Source: CBDAQA01 sp965198865
Lineage (GTDB): Bacteria > Planctomycetota > Phycisphaerae > Tepidisphaerales > Tepidisphaeraceae
Direction: 5' to 3'
Length of the DNA: 64,000 nucleotides
Assembly (NCBI GenBank): GCA_965198865.1
Contig: CBDAQA010000029.1
Span: 71,524-135,523, forward strand
In this document: positions 39,904 through 48,407 of the stretch, piece after piece
Layout: each line of letters begins with the position of its first letter
How positions within the stretch are numbered: the first letter of the stretch is position 1
Translations under genes and position numbers: made by a program
The notes under the pieces: model-generated
The model's input: only the letters and a program-made list of their open reading frames with translations
What the model was told of the DNA's origin: nothing
Databases searched by the model: none

Positions 39904-41799
39904 CTAGCCCCCGGCCCCGCCGGGGTTCGCCGGGGTTGCCGCGGCGGGCACACCGGCAAAGCCGAGGGCCAACGGAGGGGGATCGATGACGAACGCCTCC
40001 GCCGCGGCGGCGTCGAGCGGCCGGGCGAACTGGTAGCCCTGGGCACGCTCGCAGCCCAGCTGCTGCAGCAGCGCCACCTGCCGGTCGGTCTCGATCCCCT
40101 CGGCGACCAGGTGCAGCCGCAGGTCGCGGGCCAGGGCGACGACGGCGGCGAGCACGGTGCGGTCGGCGTCGCGGGTCAGGGCGTCGTGCGTGAAGTTGGC
40201 GCCCACCTTCAGCCCGGTCAGCGGGTAGCGGTGCAGGCAGCTGAGCGACGAGTGGCCGGTGCCGAAGTTGTCCAGGTGCAGCGCGACGCCCAGGTCGCGC
40301 AGCCGGTGCAGCACGGCGACGGCGGTGGCGGGGTCGTCGGCGATCGCCCGCTCGGTGAACTCCAGCTGGACGACCGCCGGCGGCAGTCCGTGCGCCGCCA
40401 GCGCCTGCGCCAGGCGGTCGGCGAACGCGGGCAGCAGCTGTCGGCGCGACAGGTTCAGGTGCAGGACCAGCTCGGCGAAGGGAGCCGGGTGTCGGGCGCG
40501 CCACCGGCCCAGCTGGGCGCAGGCGGCCTCCAGCACCCAGTCGCCCAGCGGCACCATGCAGCCGATCTCCTCGGCCACGGGGATGAACACGTTCGGCGGG
40601 ACCGACCCGCGGGTCGGGTGCCGCCAGCGGAGCAGCGTCTCGAAGCCGATCACGGCCCCGGTGTCGAGGCGCACGATCGGCTGGTACTGCAGCGCGAACT
40701 GGCCCAGGTCCAGGGCGGCGCGGAGGTCGCTCTCCAGCGTCAGCCGGTCGACGGCCTCGGCGTGCATGCGGGGGTCGAACAGCACGTACCGCGCCTTGCC
40801 CGCGCCCTTGGCGCGGTACATGGCCGTGTCGGCGTCGCGGATCATCGCCCAGCCCGACGTGTAGCCCACCGTGTTGGTGGTGATGCCGATGCTGGCCGTG
40901 CTGTGGATCGTGTGGCCGCGGATCGTGTAGGGGGCGGCCAGGTTGACCAGCACCCGCTCGGCAACGCGCACGGCGTCGGCCGGCTCGCGGAGGTGGTCCA
41001 GCAGCAGGATGAACTCGTCGCCCCCCAGCCGGGCCGCCGTCGACCGCACGGCCGGGGGCAGGGGGACCGCCTCGGCGTCGGCGGTGCCGGTGCTGACCAC
41101 GTCCGTCTCGCGCAGCGTTCGTCGCAGCCGGTCGGCGATCGCGATCAGCAGCCCGTCGCCCACGTCGTGACCCAGGCTGTCGTTCACCAGCTTGAACCGG
41201 TCGAAGTCGAGGAACAGCACGGCGAAGACGCGGTCGCCGTCCGTGGCGGCGTCGTCGATCACCTGCGTCAGCCGCTCGTTCAGCAGCGCGCGGTTCCCCA
41301 GGCCGGTGAGCCGGTCGTGCAGGGCGAGGCGGTTCAGGTCGGCCGTGCGGTCGGCGACGCGGCGGTCGACCTCGGCAAGGGTCGCCGCGGCGTGGGCGGC
41401 GGCGGCCCACTTGGCCGACAGCGCGTCCGCCAGCTGCGCGACGGCCGGCCCGTCCACCGCGTGCATCGGCACCGGCACCAGCGCGTCGCCGGGCCGGAGG
41501 TGGCGGCGGACCTCGTCCCACGAGCCGTCCGCGTCCGGCAGGGCCAGCACCACCTGCACCCGCGGGTCGGCCGACCACAGCGCCCGCACCGCCGGGCCCA
41601 GCGCGCCCAGGGGGGCCGCCAGGTTCGGCCGGTACAGGATCACCTGGACCGGCACCCCGGCGTTCGCCGCCGCCCGCAGGTGGGCCGCGGCCTGATCGGG
41701 CACCACGCGCGGCACGCCCGCCAGCGCCGGCCAGCCCGGGCCGTCGGCCACGACCAGGTAGGGCTGCGGCGGCGGCGTGATGGACGACGACTTGCTCAT
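39904..41799 (-). CDS. GGDEF/EAL protein with pseudo-receiver and degenerate EAL domain
   Basis: A protein of 631 residues. Residues ~13-135 align with receiver domains of the type ending in a TEKW-like helix, but the acidic pocket and phospho-Asp are gone (VVADGPGW, VILYRPNL). The GGDEF domain (~170-345) is intact at RLGGDEFILLL, so diguanylate cyclase activity is plausible. The EAL domain (~360-610) keeps ETLLRW, NLSRRQ, EFTER and EGIET but has DNFGTGHSS where DDFGTGYSS is usual and LKVGANF where LKVD/LKID is usual, removing two conserved Asp. It is likely a c-di-GMP synthase with a c-di-GMP- or GTP-binding, non-hydrolysing EAL. Confidence 0.9.
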   Translation of the reverse strand: MSKSSSITPPPQPYLVVADGPGWPALAGVPRVVPDQAAAHLRAAANAGVPVQVILYRPNLAAPLGALGPAVRALWSADPRVQVVLALPDADGSWDEVRRHLRPGDALVPVPMHAVDGPAVAQLADALSAKWAAAAHAAATLAEVDRRVADRTADLNRLALHDRLTGLGNRALLNERLTQVIDDAATDGDRVFAVLFLDFDRFKLVNDSLGHDVGDGLLIAIADRLRRTLRETDVVSTGTADAEAVPLPPAVRSTAARLGGDEFILLLDHLREPADAVRVAERVLVNLAAPYTIRGHTIHSTASIGITTNTVGYTSGWAMIRDADTAMYRAKGAGKARYVLFDPRMHAEAVDRLTLESDLRAALDLGQFALQYQPIVRLDTGAVIGFETLLRWRHPTRGSVPPNVFIPVAEEIGCMVPLGDWVLEAACAQLGRWRARHPAPFAELVLHLNLSRRQLLPAFADRLAQALAAHGLPPAVVQLEFTERAIADDPATAVAVLHRLRDLGVALHLDNFGTGHSSLSCLHRYPLTGLKVGANFTHDALTRDADRTVLAAVVALARDLRLHLVAEGIETDRQVALLQQLGCERAQGYQFARPLDAAAAEAFVIDPPPLALGFAGVPAAATPANPGGAGG

Positions 41800-41945
41800 G
41801 CCTGCGGGGGCCCCAACAGCGATGGCCGCCCAGCCGTATTCTGACAGACAAACCGCAGCGGGGCGAGGGCGTGTTTCAGGCTAGCCGTTCGACGGACGGT
41901 CGTGGCCGGGGCGTCGTTCCAGCCGGCTCACCCATCGCCGGCGCG

Positions 41946-41972
41946 TGTTACACAATGTGACGGAATGTTACG
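41946..41972. promoter_or_regulatory. GTTACA-box element, three boxes at 10-bp steps
   Basis: TGTTAC (41946), TGTGAC (41956) and TGTTAC (41966) recur every 10 bp. The first two also form the imperfect palindrome GTTACA-CAA-TGTGAC. Closely related to the inverse copy at 11612-11639. Confidence 0.5.
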
Positions 41973-42000
41973 CCATGCAGCCGGGACCGTCGGTATCAGC

Positions 42001-42008
42001 TATAAAAT
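42001..42008 (+). promoter_or_regulatory. Possible orphan -10 box TATAAAAT
   Basis: TATAAAAT, 29 bp downstream of the GTTACA boxes, without a good -35; an activator bound to the boxes could replace it. No gene starts nearby: tgt begins 318 bp later and has its own -10-like box. Confidence 0.35.
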
Positions 42009-42164
42009 GCTCGCGCAAATGGATTAGTAGATGTTGAGACAAGTTCTCGACTGTTGGCCTGCAGGTGAAGCGGTTCAAGCCCTGGTTTCTACTTGCGATC
42101 GTGGACACGGCGGAACCGGCGGATTGTGAGGCACTGGCTCGGGGCGGCACCGAAAAAGAGATTT

Positions 42165-42233
42165 AGCCGCAGATGCACGCAGATTGAAATCGAGGCAGTT
42201 CCGCTCTGCGTGCATCCGCGTTCATCTGCGGCT
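42165..42233. repeat. AGCCGCAGATG inverted repeat
   Basis: AGCCGCAGATGCACGCAGAT (42165-42184) faces TCTGCGTGCATCCGCG..ATCTGCGGCT ending at 42233. Repeats of this type are common in many environmental bacteria. Confidence 0.65.
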
Positions 42234-42312
42234 CAGCGTCTTGTGCTTGGCAAATCAGAGCTTCGAGACAGGGCGGGTCCGACCCGGTTTGCCGTGGGCG
42301 GGCGGCAACGTG

Positions 42313-42318
42313 TATCGT
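42313..42318 (+). promoter_or_regulatory. TANNNT -10 box of tgt, leaderless type
   Basis: TATCGT ends 7 nt before the GTG start at 42326. Confidence 0.4.
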
Positions 42319-42325
42319 CGGCCGC

Positions 42326-43486
42326 GTGTCGCTGCACTACGAGTTGATCGCCACGGACCCCTTCACGCGGGGGCGGCTGGGGCGCGTCACGACGCCGCAT
42401 GGGTCGTTCGACACGCCGGCGTTCATGCCGGTGGGGACGCAGGGGGGGCTCAAGGGGCTTCTGCCGGGCGACGTCGCGGCGACCGGGGCGCAGTGCATCC
42501 TGGCCAACACGTATCACCTGATGTTGCGGCCCGGCGAGGATACCGTCGCGGCGCTGGGCGACCTGCACCGGTTCATGGCCTGGCCGGGGCCGATCCTGAC
42601 CGATAGTGGGGGGTTCCAGGTGTTCAGCCTGGCCGACCTGAACCAGATCACCAACGACGGGGTGACGTTCAAGAGCCACGTCGACGGGGCGATGCACCAC
42701 CTGACCCCCGAACGGTCGATGGGGGTGCAGAACGCGCTGGGGGCGGACATCATCATGATGTTCGACGAGTGCCCGGCGGCCGATGCGCCGCTGGGGTACC
42801 ACGCCGATGCGGTGGGGCGGACGCTGCGGTGGGCGAAGCGGTGCGTCGATGCCCATGCCCGGTCCGATGTTCAGGCGCTGTTCGGCATCGTGCAGGGTGG
42901 GCAGGACCCGACGCTCCGCGCGCAGTGTGCGGCGGAACTGGTCTCCATGGATCTGCCGGGGTATGCGGTGGGGGGACTGGCCGTCGGCGAGGGGTTCGAC
43001 GCGATGGCGGGGGTGCTGGGCTTTACCTGTCCGCTGTTGCCGACGAACAAGCCGCGGTACCTGATGGGGGTGGGGTTCCCGAAGGACATCGTGATGGCGG
43101 TGGCGGCGGGGATCGACATGTTCGACTGCGTGATGCCGACGCGCAACGGCCGCAATGCGTACGCCTTTACGGCCGGGGGGGCGATCCGGTTGCGCAACGC
43201 CAAGTACGCGCGGGACACCGGGCCGATCGAGGCGGGGTGCGACTGCATCGCCTGCGCGCAGTTCACGTGCGGGGCGATCCGGCACTATTTTTTCGCGGGC
43301 GAGATGCTTGGCCCGATCCTGGTCAGCCTGCATAATGTGCGGTTCTACCAGCGGCTGATGCGGGACGTCCGCGACGCGCTGCGGGTGGGACGGTTCGACG
43401 ACTTCCGCCGGACCGACCCGCGGGCCACCATCGGCCCCGGCGGCGCTGCCGCCGCCGACGATGCCCTCAAGGAGCAGCAGGTTTGA
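42326..43486 (+). CDS. tgt: tRNA-guanine transglycosylase (queuine tRNA-ribosyltransferase)
   Basis: Exchanges guanine-34 for preQ1 in tRNAs with GUN anticodons, towards queuosine. The 386-residue product has ILTDSGGFQVFSLA (nucleophilic/substrate region), FGIVQGG, GGLAVGE, and the zinc site CDCIACAQFTCGAIRH (CxCxxC with His). FDCVMPTRNGRNAYAFT contains the catalytic Asp. GTG start. It overlaps yajC by 4 nt (TTGA), the conserved tgt-yajC-secDF order. Confidence 0.96.
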   Translation: MSLHYELIATDPFTRGRLGRVTTPHGSFDTPAFMPVGTQGGLKGLLPGDVAATGAQCILANTYHLMLRPGEDTVAALGDLHRFMAWPGPILTDSGGFQVFSLADLNQITNDGVTFKSHVDGAMHHLTPERSMGVQNALGADIIMMFDECPAADAPLGYHADAVGRTLRWAKRCVDAHARSDVQALFGIVQGGQDPTLRAQCAAELVSMDLPGYAVGGLAVGEGFDAMAGVLGFTCPLLPTNKPRYLMGVGFPKDIVMAVAAGIDMFDCVMPTRNGRNAYAFTAGGAIRLRNAKYARDTGPIEAGCDCIACAQFTCGAIRHYFFAGEMLGPILVSLHNVRFYQRLMRDVRDALRVGRFDDFRRTDPRATIGPGGAAAADDALKEQQV

Positions 43487-43881
43487 ACTTCATCGCTTTC
43501 GTCCCCGCCCTCGCGACCGCCTTCGCTCGGGCCCTCGCCATCGCCACCAGCGCCCCGGCCGTCAAGCCGGTCGAGGCGGCGCCCGGCTGGTTCTCGGTCT
43601 TCTCCAACCCCCTGGTGGCGATCCCCGCGCTGGTGATCGTCGCGTCGATGCTGTTCGGCAACAAGGGCAAGAAGGCCGACGAGAAGGTCCGCCTGGAGAT
43701 GCTGAAGAACCTGAAGCGCGGCGACCGCATCCAGACGATCGGCGGCATCCTCGGCGCGGTCGTCCGCGCCGAGGAGACCCGCGTCGAGGTGAAGGTCGAC
43801 GAGAGCAGCAACGTCAAGATCTGGTTCGCCCGCACCGCGATCTCGAAGGTGGTCGAGGCCGACAAGGCCGACGCGAAGTAG
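43483..43881 (+). CDS. yajC: Sec translocon accessory protein YajC
   Basis: Single-pass inner-membrane protein of 132 residues that associates with SecDF. The membrane helix is about residues 40-60 (NPLVAIPALVIVASMLFG), followed by the family signature KKADEKVRLEMLKNLKRGD and TIGGILGAVV. TTG start overlapping the tgt stop, with AAGGAG 9 nt upstream. An extra hydrophobic N-terminus (residues 1-30) is longer than usual. Confidence 0.92.
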   Translation: MNFIAFVPALATAFARALAIATSAPAVKPVEAAPGWFSVFSNPLVAIPALVIVASMLFGNKGKKADEKVRLEMLKNLKRGDRIQTIGGILGAVVRAEETRVEVKVDESSNVKIWFARTAISKVVEADKADAK

Positions 43882-43967
43882 TTGTGAGTGGTGAGTTCCC
43901 AGAGGCGAGTTGGGGAAGGCCCCACCCCGCGCTTGGGACGCTGCCGCTCAGAACTCGACACTCACAA
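43882..43967. repeat. TTGTGAGTGGTGAGTTC inverted repeat
   Basis: Arms 43882-43898 and 43951-43967 pair over 17 bp with two mismatches. It fills the yajC-secDF gap and may attenuate or process the transcript. Confidence 0.65.
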
Positions 43968-43982
43968 CTCAGAACGCCCTCC

Positions 43983-46900
43983 ATGGAATCCAGACAAACC
44001 GGCCGCGTGCTCCTGATCCTCGCCATCCTGGCGGCGGCGCTGTTCTCGATCTGCCCTCACCCGGGCCGGCTGTTCAAGGACATGCCCTGGTCGGAGAAGA
44101 CCAGCCTGCGCCCCGGCATCGACATGGCCGGCGGGACCAGCCTGCTGTACCAGATCCGCGAGCCGGTCGGCGGGTTCCGGTCGACCACCGGGCACACGCT
44201 GGCCGAGGACGAGGTGACGTCGCTGAAGCGGCGGGTCGACCCCAACGGCATCAAGAACCTGATCTGGCGGCCGCAGGGCACGGACCGGATCGAGATCCAG
44301 ATCCCCGCCAGCCCGCAGAACGAGCAGGCGCAGAAGGCCCGCGAGTCGTACGTGGCGGCGAGCCGGGCGCTGGAGGCGACCAACGTCTCCGACGCCGCCG
44401 TCCGCTCCGCCATCGAGCAGCTGACCGGCCCGGCGCGCGCGGCGAAGCTGGACGCGCTGGTGGGCGGGGTGGCGATCCGCAAGCCGTTGTTCGAGCAGAT
44501 GGCCGCCAAGTACGACGCCATGCAGGCGGCCCGGGCGGCGCACAACGCCGATGCCCAGGCGATCGCCAGCGACGATTACGACAAGCTGGTCGCGCTGGTC
44601 GACGCGACGAACCTGCGCCCGTCGCAGGTCGAGGGCGTGCTGGCCGACCCGGCGGCATCGCGGGAGCGCGAGCTGGCGGCGCTGACCCAGCAGGCGGCGG
44701 GGGACCCGGCGCGCAGCGCGGCGCTGTCGGCGTTCGTGGCGGCGGCCGACGCGTACAACGACGTCAAGGGGAAGGTGGACGACGCCGCCCAGCTGAAGCG
44801 CGAGCTGCAGGGGAGCGGCGTGCTGGAGTTCCACATCGCCGCCGAGCCGAGCAACGGGCTGACCGAGGCCGAGCGCGAGCGGATGGTCCGCCAGCTGCAC
44901 GAGAAGGGGCCGCGCACCCAGGCGGGCGACCTGCTGGCGTGGTTCCAGGTCGACCGGCCGGACCAGTTCCACGGGGCGACCGAGCCGTTCAACGGCAAGG
45001 GGTACATCCTCTGCTGGATCACGCCGGAGCGGTCGGTGGTGAACGGCCCGGGCATCCGGCCGTGGGCGATGGAGTCGGCGTCGCGCCACTCCGACGCCAT
45101 GGGCGGGCAGATGGTCGCGTTCCAGTTCGACCCGGTCGGCGGGACGCTGTTCCACGACTTCACCGCCAACAACATCGGCCGGTCGCTGGCGGCCATCCTC
45201 GACCGCAAGGTCGTCTCGGTGGCCAAGATCCAGGCGGTCATCGGCCGGGACGGCACCATCACCGGCGGGGGCGACGGCGGGTTCTCCGAGGAGGAGCTGA
45301 CCTACCTGGTCGACACGCTGAACGCCGGCAGCCTGCCCGCCCAGCTGGAGCCCGAGCCGATCAGCGAGCAGACGGTCGGCCCGCAGCTGGGCAAGGACAA
45401 CCTCATGAAGGGGTTGGCCGCCTGCGGGCTGGGGTTGGTGATCGTCGCGATCTTCCTCGTGTCGTACTACTACCTGGCCGGCGTGGTCGCCACGCTGGCG
45501 GTGCTGCTGAACGTCGTGCTGATCCTGGGCGTGCTGGCGGCGTTCGGGGCGACGTTCACGCTGCCGGGCATCGCCGGCATCGTGCTGACCATCGGCGCGG
45601 CCGTCGACGCCAACGTGCTGATCTTCGAGCGGCTCCGCGAAGAGCAACACCGCGGGCTGGGGCTGAAGATGGCGCTGTCCAACGCCTACACCCACGCCAG
45701 CACGGCCATCCTGGACTCCAACGCCACCACCGTCATCACCTCGCTGATCCTCATGTGGCTCGGCAGCGAGGAGGTGAAGGGGTTCGGCACCACGCTGCTG
45801 ATCGGCCTGATCAGCAGCCTGTTCACGTCGCTGTTCGTCACGCGGACGGCGTTCAACATCCTGATCGATGGGTTCGGCGTGAAGAACCTGAGCAGCTTCC
45901 CGCTCACGTTCCCCAAGTGGGACCGGTTCCTCCGGCCGAACATCGACTGGATGGGGAAGGTCAAGTACTTCCTGGCGTTCAGCGCCCTGTTCATCGTGCT
46001 GGGCGGCGTGGCGTTCGTGGTGAAGGCCCACCAGGGCAAGCTGGCCGACGTCGACTTCACCGGCGGGACGCAGGTGCAGTTCGACCTGCTCGAGCCGATG
46101 TCGCTGGAGGAGGTCCGCAAGGTGTTCGCCGGCGCCGACAACCCGACGCTGGGCAAGGAGCCCGACCTGACCAGCGCCGGCACGGGCGACATCAGCTACC
46201 GGCTGGTCACCCCGAACCAGGATGCGCGGGCGGTCCGCAAGGCCGTGCTGGACGTGCTCGGCGACCGCGTGACGCCCGACCTGCCCAGCACGTTCGCCCA
46301 CATCGGTGAGCCGATCGAGACGGCGACGGCCGACAGGGCGGTGCTGCCGATCCCCAGCACCGGCATCAGCATCGGCGACTGGAAGGTGCCGGGCACGGAC
46401 GACTTCATCGGCGGGGCGGCGATCGTGCTGGACAACCTGCAGCCGCCGCTGAAGATCGAGTCGATCCGCAACCGCATCGAGCAGCAGCGGGCGCAGCAGC
46501 AGGCGACCGCCGGGGCGAGCGGGCCGCAGTTTCACAACTTCACGGTGGTCAGCCCCGACTCGACCGACTCGGTGAGGACCGCCGTCGTGCTGACGGCCGA
46601 CCCCGAGTTCCCCTACGACAAGGACCCGGCCAAGTGGACCGCCAACGTGGCCGACCCCATGTGGCGGCTGACGCGCGACGCCGTCACCAGCGGCGGGCAA
46701 CTGCAGCGGGTCAACAACTTCGACGCCCAGGTGGCGGGCGACACCCAGCAGACGGCGTTCTTCGCGCTGGTGCTGTCGGCGGCGGTCATCCTGGTGTACG
46801 TCTGGTTCCGGTTCGGCAACCTGAAGTACGGCACCGCCACCGTGCTGGCCATGCTGCATGACGTGGCGCTGGTCGTGGGGGCGGTGGGGCTGAGCCACTA

Positions 46901-47333
46901 CGTCGCCGGCGCGCCGTGGCTGGCCAGGGCGCTGCTGATCGAGCCGTTCCGGGTGAACCTGACGATCGTGGCCGCCGTGCTGACGGTGATGAGCTACAGC
47001 ATGATCGACACGATCGTGGTGTTCGACCGGATCCGCGAGAACCGCGGGAAGTTCGGCCACCTGAGCCGGCAGATCGTGAACGACTCGATCAACCAGACGC
47101 TGTCGCGCACCCTGCTGACGGCGGGCACGACGATCGTCACGGTGACGGGCATGTACGTGGTCGGCGGGCCCGGAATCCACGGCTTTACTTTCGTGCTACT
47201 CGTGGGCATATTGGTCGGGACGTACTCGTCGATCGCCATCGCGGCCCCCATCCTGCTGTTGGGTGCCCAGGGCCGGCAACCGCCGCCCGACCGGAGGATT
47301 CCGGTCGGTCAGGTCGCCGGGGCCGCCGCCTGA
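43983..47333 (+). CDS. secD: Protein translocase subunit SecDF (fused SecD and SecF)
   Basis: Proton-driven accessory of the Sec translocon, a single chain of 1,116 residues with about 12 membrane helices. The SecD half has RPGIDMAGGTSLLYQI, a large periplasmic P1 region with an Ala/Glu-rich insert (~100-270), then ANNIGRSLAAILD, TIGAAVDANVLIFERLREE and a C-terminal helix bundle. The SecF half begins around KWDRFLRPNIDWMGKVKYF and repeats the pattern with DFTGGTQVQF, YSMIDTIVVFDRIRENRG and LSRTLLTAGTT. Fusion is known in several lineages. ATG 43983 has no good ribosome site; the frame is open further upstream into the repeat. Confidence 0.95.
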   Translation: MESRQTGRVLLILAILAAALFSICPHPGRLFKDMPWSEKTSLRPGIDMAGGTSLLYQIREPVGGFRSTTGHTLAEDEVTSLKRRVDPNGIKNLIWRPQGTDRIEIQIPASPQNEQAQKARESYVAASRALEATNVSDAAVRSAIEQLTGPARAAKLDALVGGVAIRKPLFEQMAAKYDAMQAARAAHNADAQAIASDDYDKLVALVDATNLRPSQVEGVLADPAASRERELAALTQQAAGDPARSAALSAFVAAADAYNDVKGKVDDAAQLKRELQGSGVLEFHIAAEPSNGLTEAERERMVRQLHEKGPRTQAGDLLAWFQVDRPDQFHGATEPFNGKGYILCWITPERSVVNGPGIRPWAMESASRHSDAMGGQMVAFQFDPVGGTLFHDFTANNIGRSLAAILDRKVVSVAKIQAVIGRDGTITGGGDGGFSEEELTYLVDTLNAGSLPAQLEPEPISEQTVGPQLGKDNLMKGLAACGLGLVIVAIFLVSYYYLAGVVATLAVLLNVVLILGVLAAFGATFTLPGIAGIVLTIGAAVDANVLIFERLREEQHRGLGLKMALSNAYTHASTAILDSNATTVITSLILMWLGSEEVKGFGTTLLIGLISSLFTSLFVTRTAFNILIDGFGVKNLSSFPLTFPKWDRFLRPNIDWMGKVKYFLAFSALFIVLGGVAFVVKAHQGKLADVDFTGGTQVQFDLLEPMSLEEVRKVFAGADNPTLGKEPDLTSAGTGDISYRLVTPNQDARAVRKAVLDVLGDRVTPDLPSTFAHIGEPIETATADRAVLPIPSTGISIGDWKVPGTDDFIGGAAIVLDNLQPPLKIESIRNRIEQQRAQQQATAGASGPQFHNFTVVSPDSTDSVRTAVVLTADPEFPYDKDPAKWTANVADPMWRLTRDAVTSGGQLQRVNNFDAQVAGDTQQTAFFALVLSAAVILVYVWFRFGNLKYGTATVLAMLHDVALVVGAVGLSHYVAGAPWLARALLIEPFRVNLTIVAAVLTVMSYSMIDTIVVFDRIRENRGKFGHLSRQIVNDSINQTLSRTLLTAGTTIVTVTGMYVVGGPGIHGFTFVLLVGILVGTYSSIAIAAPILLLGAQGRQPPPDRRIPVGQVAGAAA

Positions 47334-47365
47334 GGGCCGGTCGACCTACACACTTCGCGGTCGGA

Positions 47366-47400
47366 CAGGGAAGTCGTTTCAGGGAAGTCGTCTTAGGGAA
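47366..47400. repeat. 14-bp tandem repeat
   Basis: CAGGGAAGTCGTTT is repeated as CAGGGAAGTCGTCT and then partially as TAGGGAA, 2.5 units. The last partial unit supplies the GGAAGGAG ribosome site of the LysM gene. Confidence 0.7.
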
Positions 47401-47413
47401 GGAGTCCCATCTC

Positions 47414-48316
47414 ATGCGCACGGACGCCAAAATCGGATTCGCCATCGTCGGCGTGCTCTTCGCCGTTCTGATGGGGTTCTTCGTCGTCAACTCCCGCCAC
47501 AACGCGCAGGCGAGGAACGCGACGGCCGTGATCCCCAAGGGGGTCGACACCACCGCGCAGGGGCCCGTGGTCGTGCCGCCGCCGCCCATCGATCCGGTCA
47601 AGCCGGTCGACCCGCTGAACCCCGTTACCCCGGTCGGGCCGGGCGGCGACGTGCTCACGCACAACAGCGGTGGGAACGCCACGGGTGGCGTGACCGGGCT
47701 CTTCCCGCAGCTGACCGATGACCCGAAGCTGGACGTCAAGCCCAACACCGCCCAGCTGGGCGGCGGGGCCGGCATCGCCAAGGTGGACGGCAAGGGCGAC
47801 AACAAGAAGGTCGCGATCCACGCGCGCAAGACGGACAGGACCACCCCCCCGGTCGAGTCCCCCGTCGCCTCGGCGAACCAGCGGCACTACACGATCCGGG
47901 CCGGGCAGACGCTGATCAGCATCGCCAGCGACGTCTACGGCGACCCGATGGCGTACAAGCAGATCCTGAGCGCCAACCCGAAGCTGAACCCGTCGAAGTT
48001 GAAGGTCGGCACGAAGATCGTGCTGCCCGACCCGTCGTCGGTCCGGCCGCGCCCGTCGGTCGTGGTGCCCGCCGCCGACGTGATCTATGCCGACACGTCC
48101 TCCGACGCCGCGATCACCGCCGGCCAGACCTACCGCGTGCAGCCGGGCGACAGCCTGTACAAGCTGGCCAAGCGGTTCCTCGGCTCGGGCCGGAAGGCGG
48201 ACGCGCTGTACGAGTTGAACCGCGAGGTGATCGGCGCGTCGCCGAGCCGCCTGCGGCAGGGCATGATCCTGCGGCTGCCGACGGCCGCCGGGGCGCTGTC
48301 CGACGCGTCGCGATAA
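47414..48316 (+). CDS. LysM-domain membrane-anchored protein
   Basis: A protein of 300 residues. One N-terminal helix (IGFAIVGVLFAVLMGFFVV) anchors it; a Pro/Val-rich linker follows; two LysM motifs lie near 160-205 (HYTIRAGQTLISIASDVYGD..IVLPDP) and 238-290 (YRVQPGDSLYKLAKRFLGSG..ILRLP). LysM binds peptidoglycan, so the protein may tether the inner membrane to the cell wall. It follows secDF by 80 bp and is followed by an intrinsic terminator. Confidence 0.88.
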   Translation: MRTDAKIGFAIVGVLFAVLMGFFVVNSRHNAQARNATAVIPKGVDTTAQGPVVVPPPPIDPVKPVDPLNPVTPVGPGGDVLTHNSGGNATGGVTGLFPQLTDDPKLDVKPNTAQLGGGAGIAKVDGKGDNKKVAIHARKTDRTTPPVESPVASANQRHYTIRAGQTLISIASDVYGDPMAYKQILSANPKLNPSKLKVGTKIVLPDPSSVRPRPSVVVPAADVIYADTSSDAAITAGQTYRVQPGDSLYKLAKRFLGSGRKADALYELNREVIGASPSRLRQGMILRLPTAAGALSDASR

Positions 48317-48337
48317 CGGATCCGCCAACTTTCCATC

Positions 48338-48398
48338 AGCCCCCGTTCTGCGGGGGTTTTCTGTTCCATCGGTGGGAACCCCCGCAGAGCGGGGGGCT
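48338..48398. repeat. CCCCCGCTCTGCGGGGGTT hairpin, family E copy 1
   Basis: Arms 48338-48358 and 48377-48398 pair with a few mismatches. Its left half alone is a terminator. A homologous copy at 48967-49028 lies on the other side of rfbC. Confidence 0.6.
48340..48360 (+). terminator. Intrinsic terminator of the LysM gene
   Basis: CCCCCG-TTCTG-CGGGGG followed by TTTT, 24 bp past the stop at 48316. Confidence 0.7.
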
Positions 48399-48407
48399 AA
48401 CGGACAG

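Larger units (their letters stand above)
41800..42325. other. 526-bp divergent intergenic region
   Basis: Contains the GTTACA-box element (41946-41972), a TATAAAAT (42001-42008), a lower-GC stretch (about 41990-42130) and an AGCCGCAGATG repeat (42165-42233). A 60-codon minus-strand frame (41968-42150) is open but has no start signal or recognised family, so no gene is called. A transcript from the TATAAAAT towards tgt, possibly a small RNA or a long leader, is conceivable. Confidence 0.4.

Noticed and set aside
43962..47180. 1,072-codon open frame antisense to secDF
   Set aside because: High GC leaves long open frames opposite real genes; its translation is dominated by Arg, His, Asp, Gln and Val and matches nothing, whereas secDF on the other strand is unmistakable.
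48340..48360. GC-rich hairpin before rfbC considered as a riboswitch
   Set aside because: A simple stem with a T run fits a terminator for the preceding LysM gene; no riboswitch-like multi-helix fold seen.
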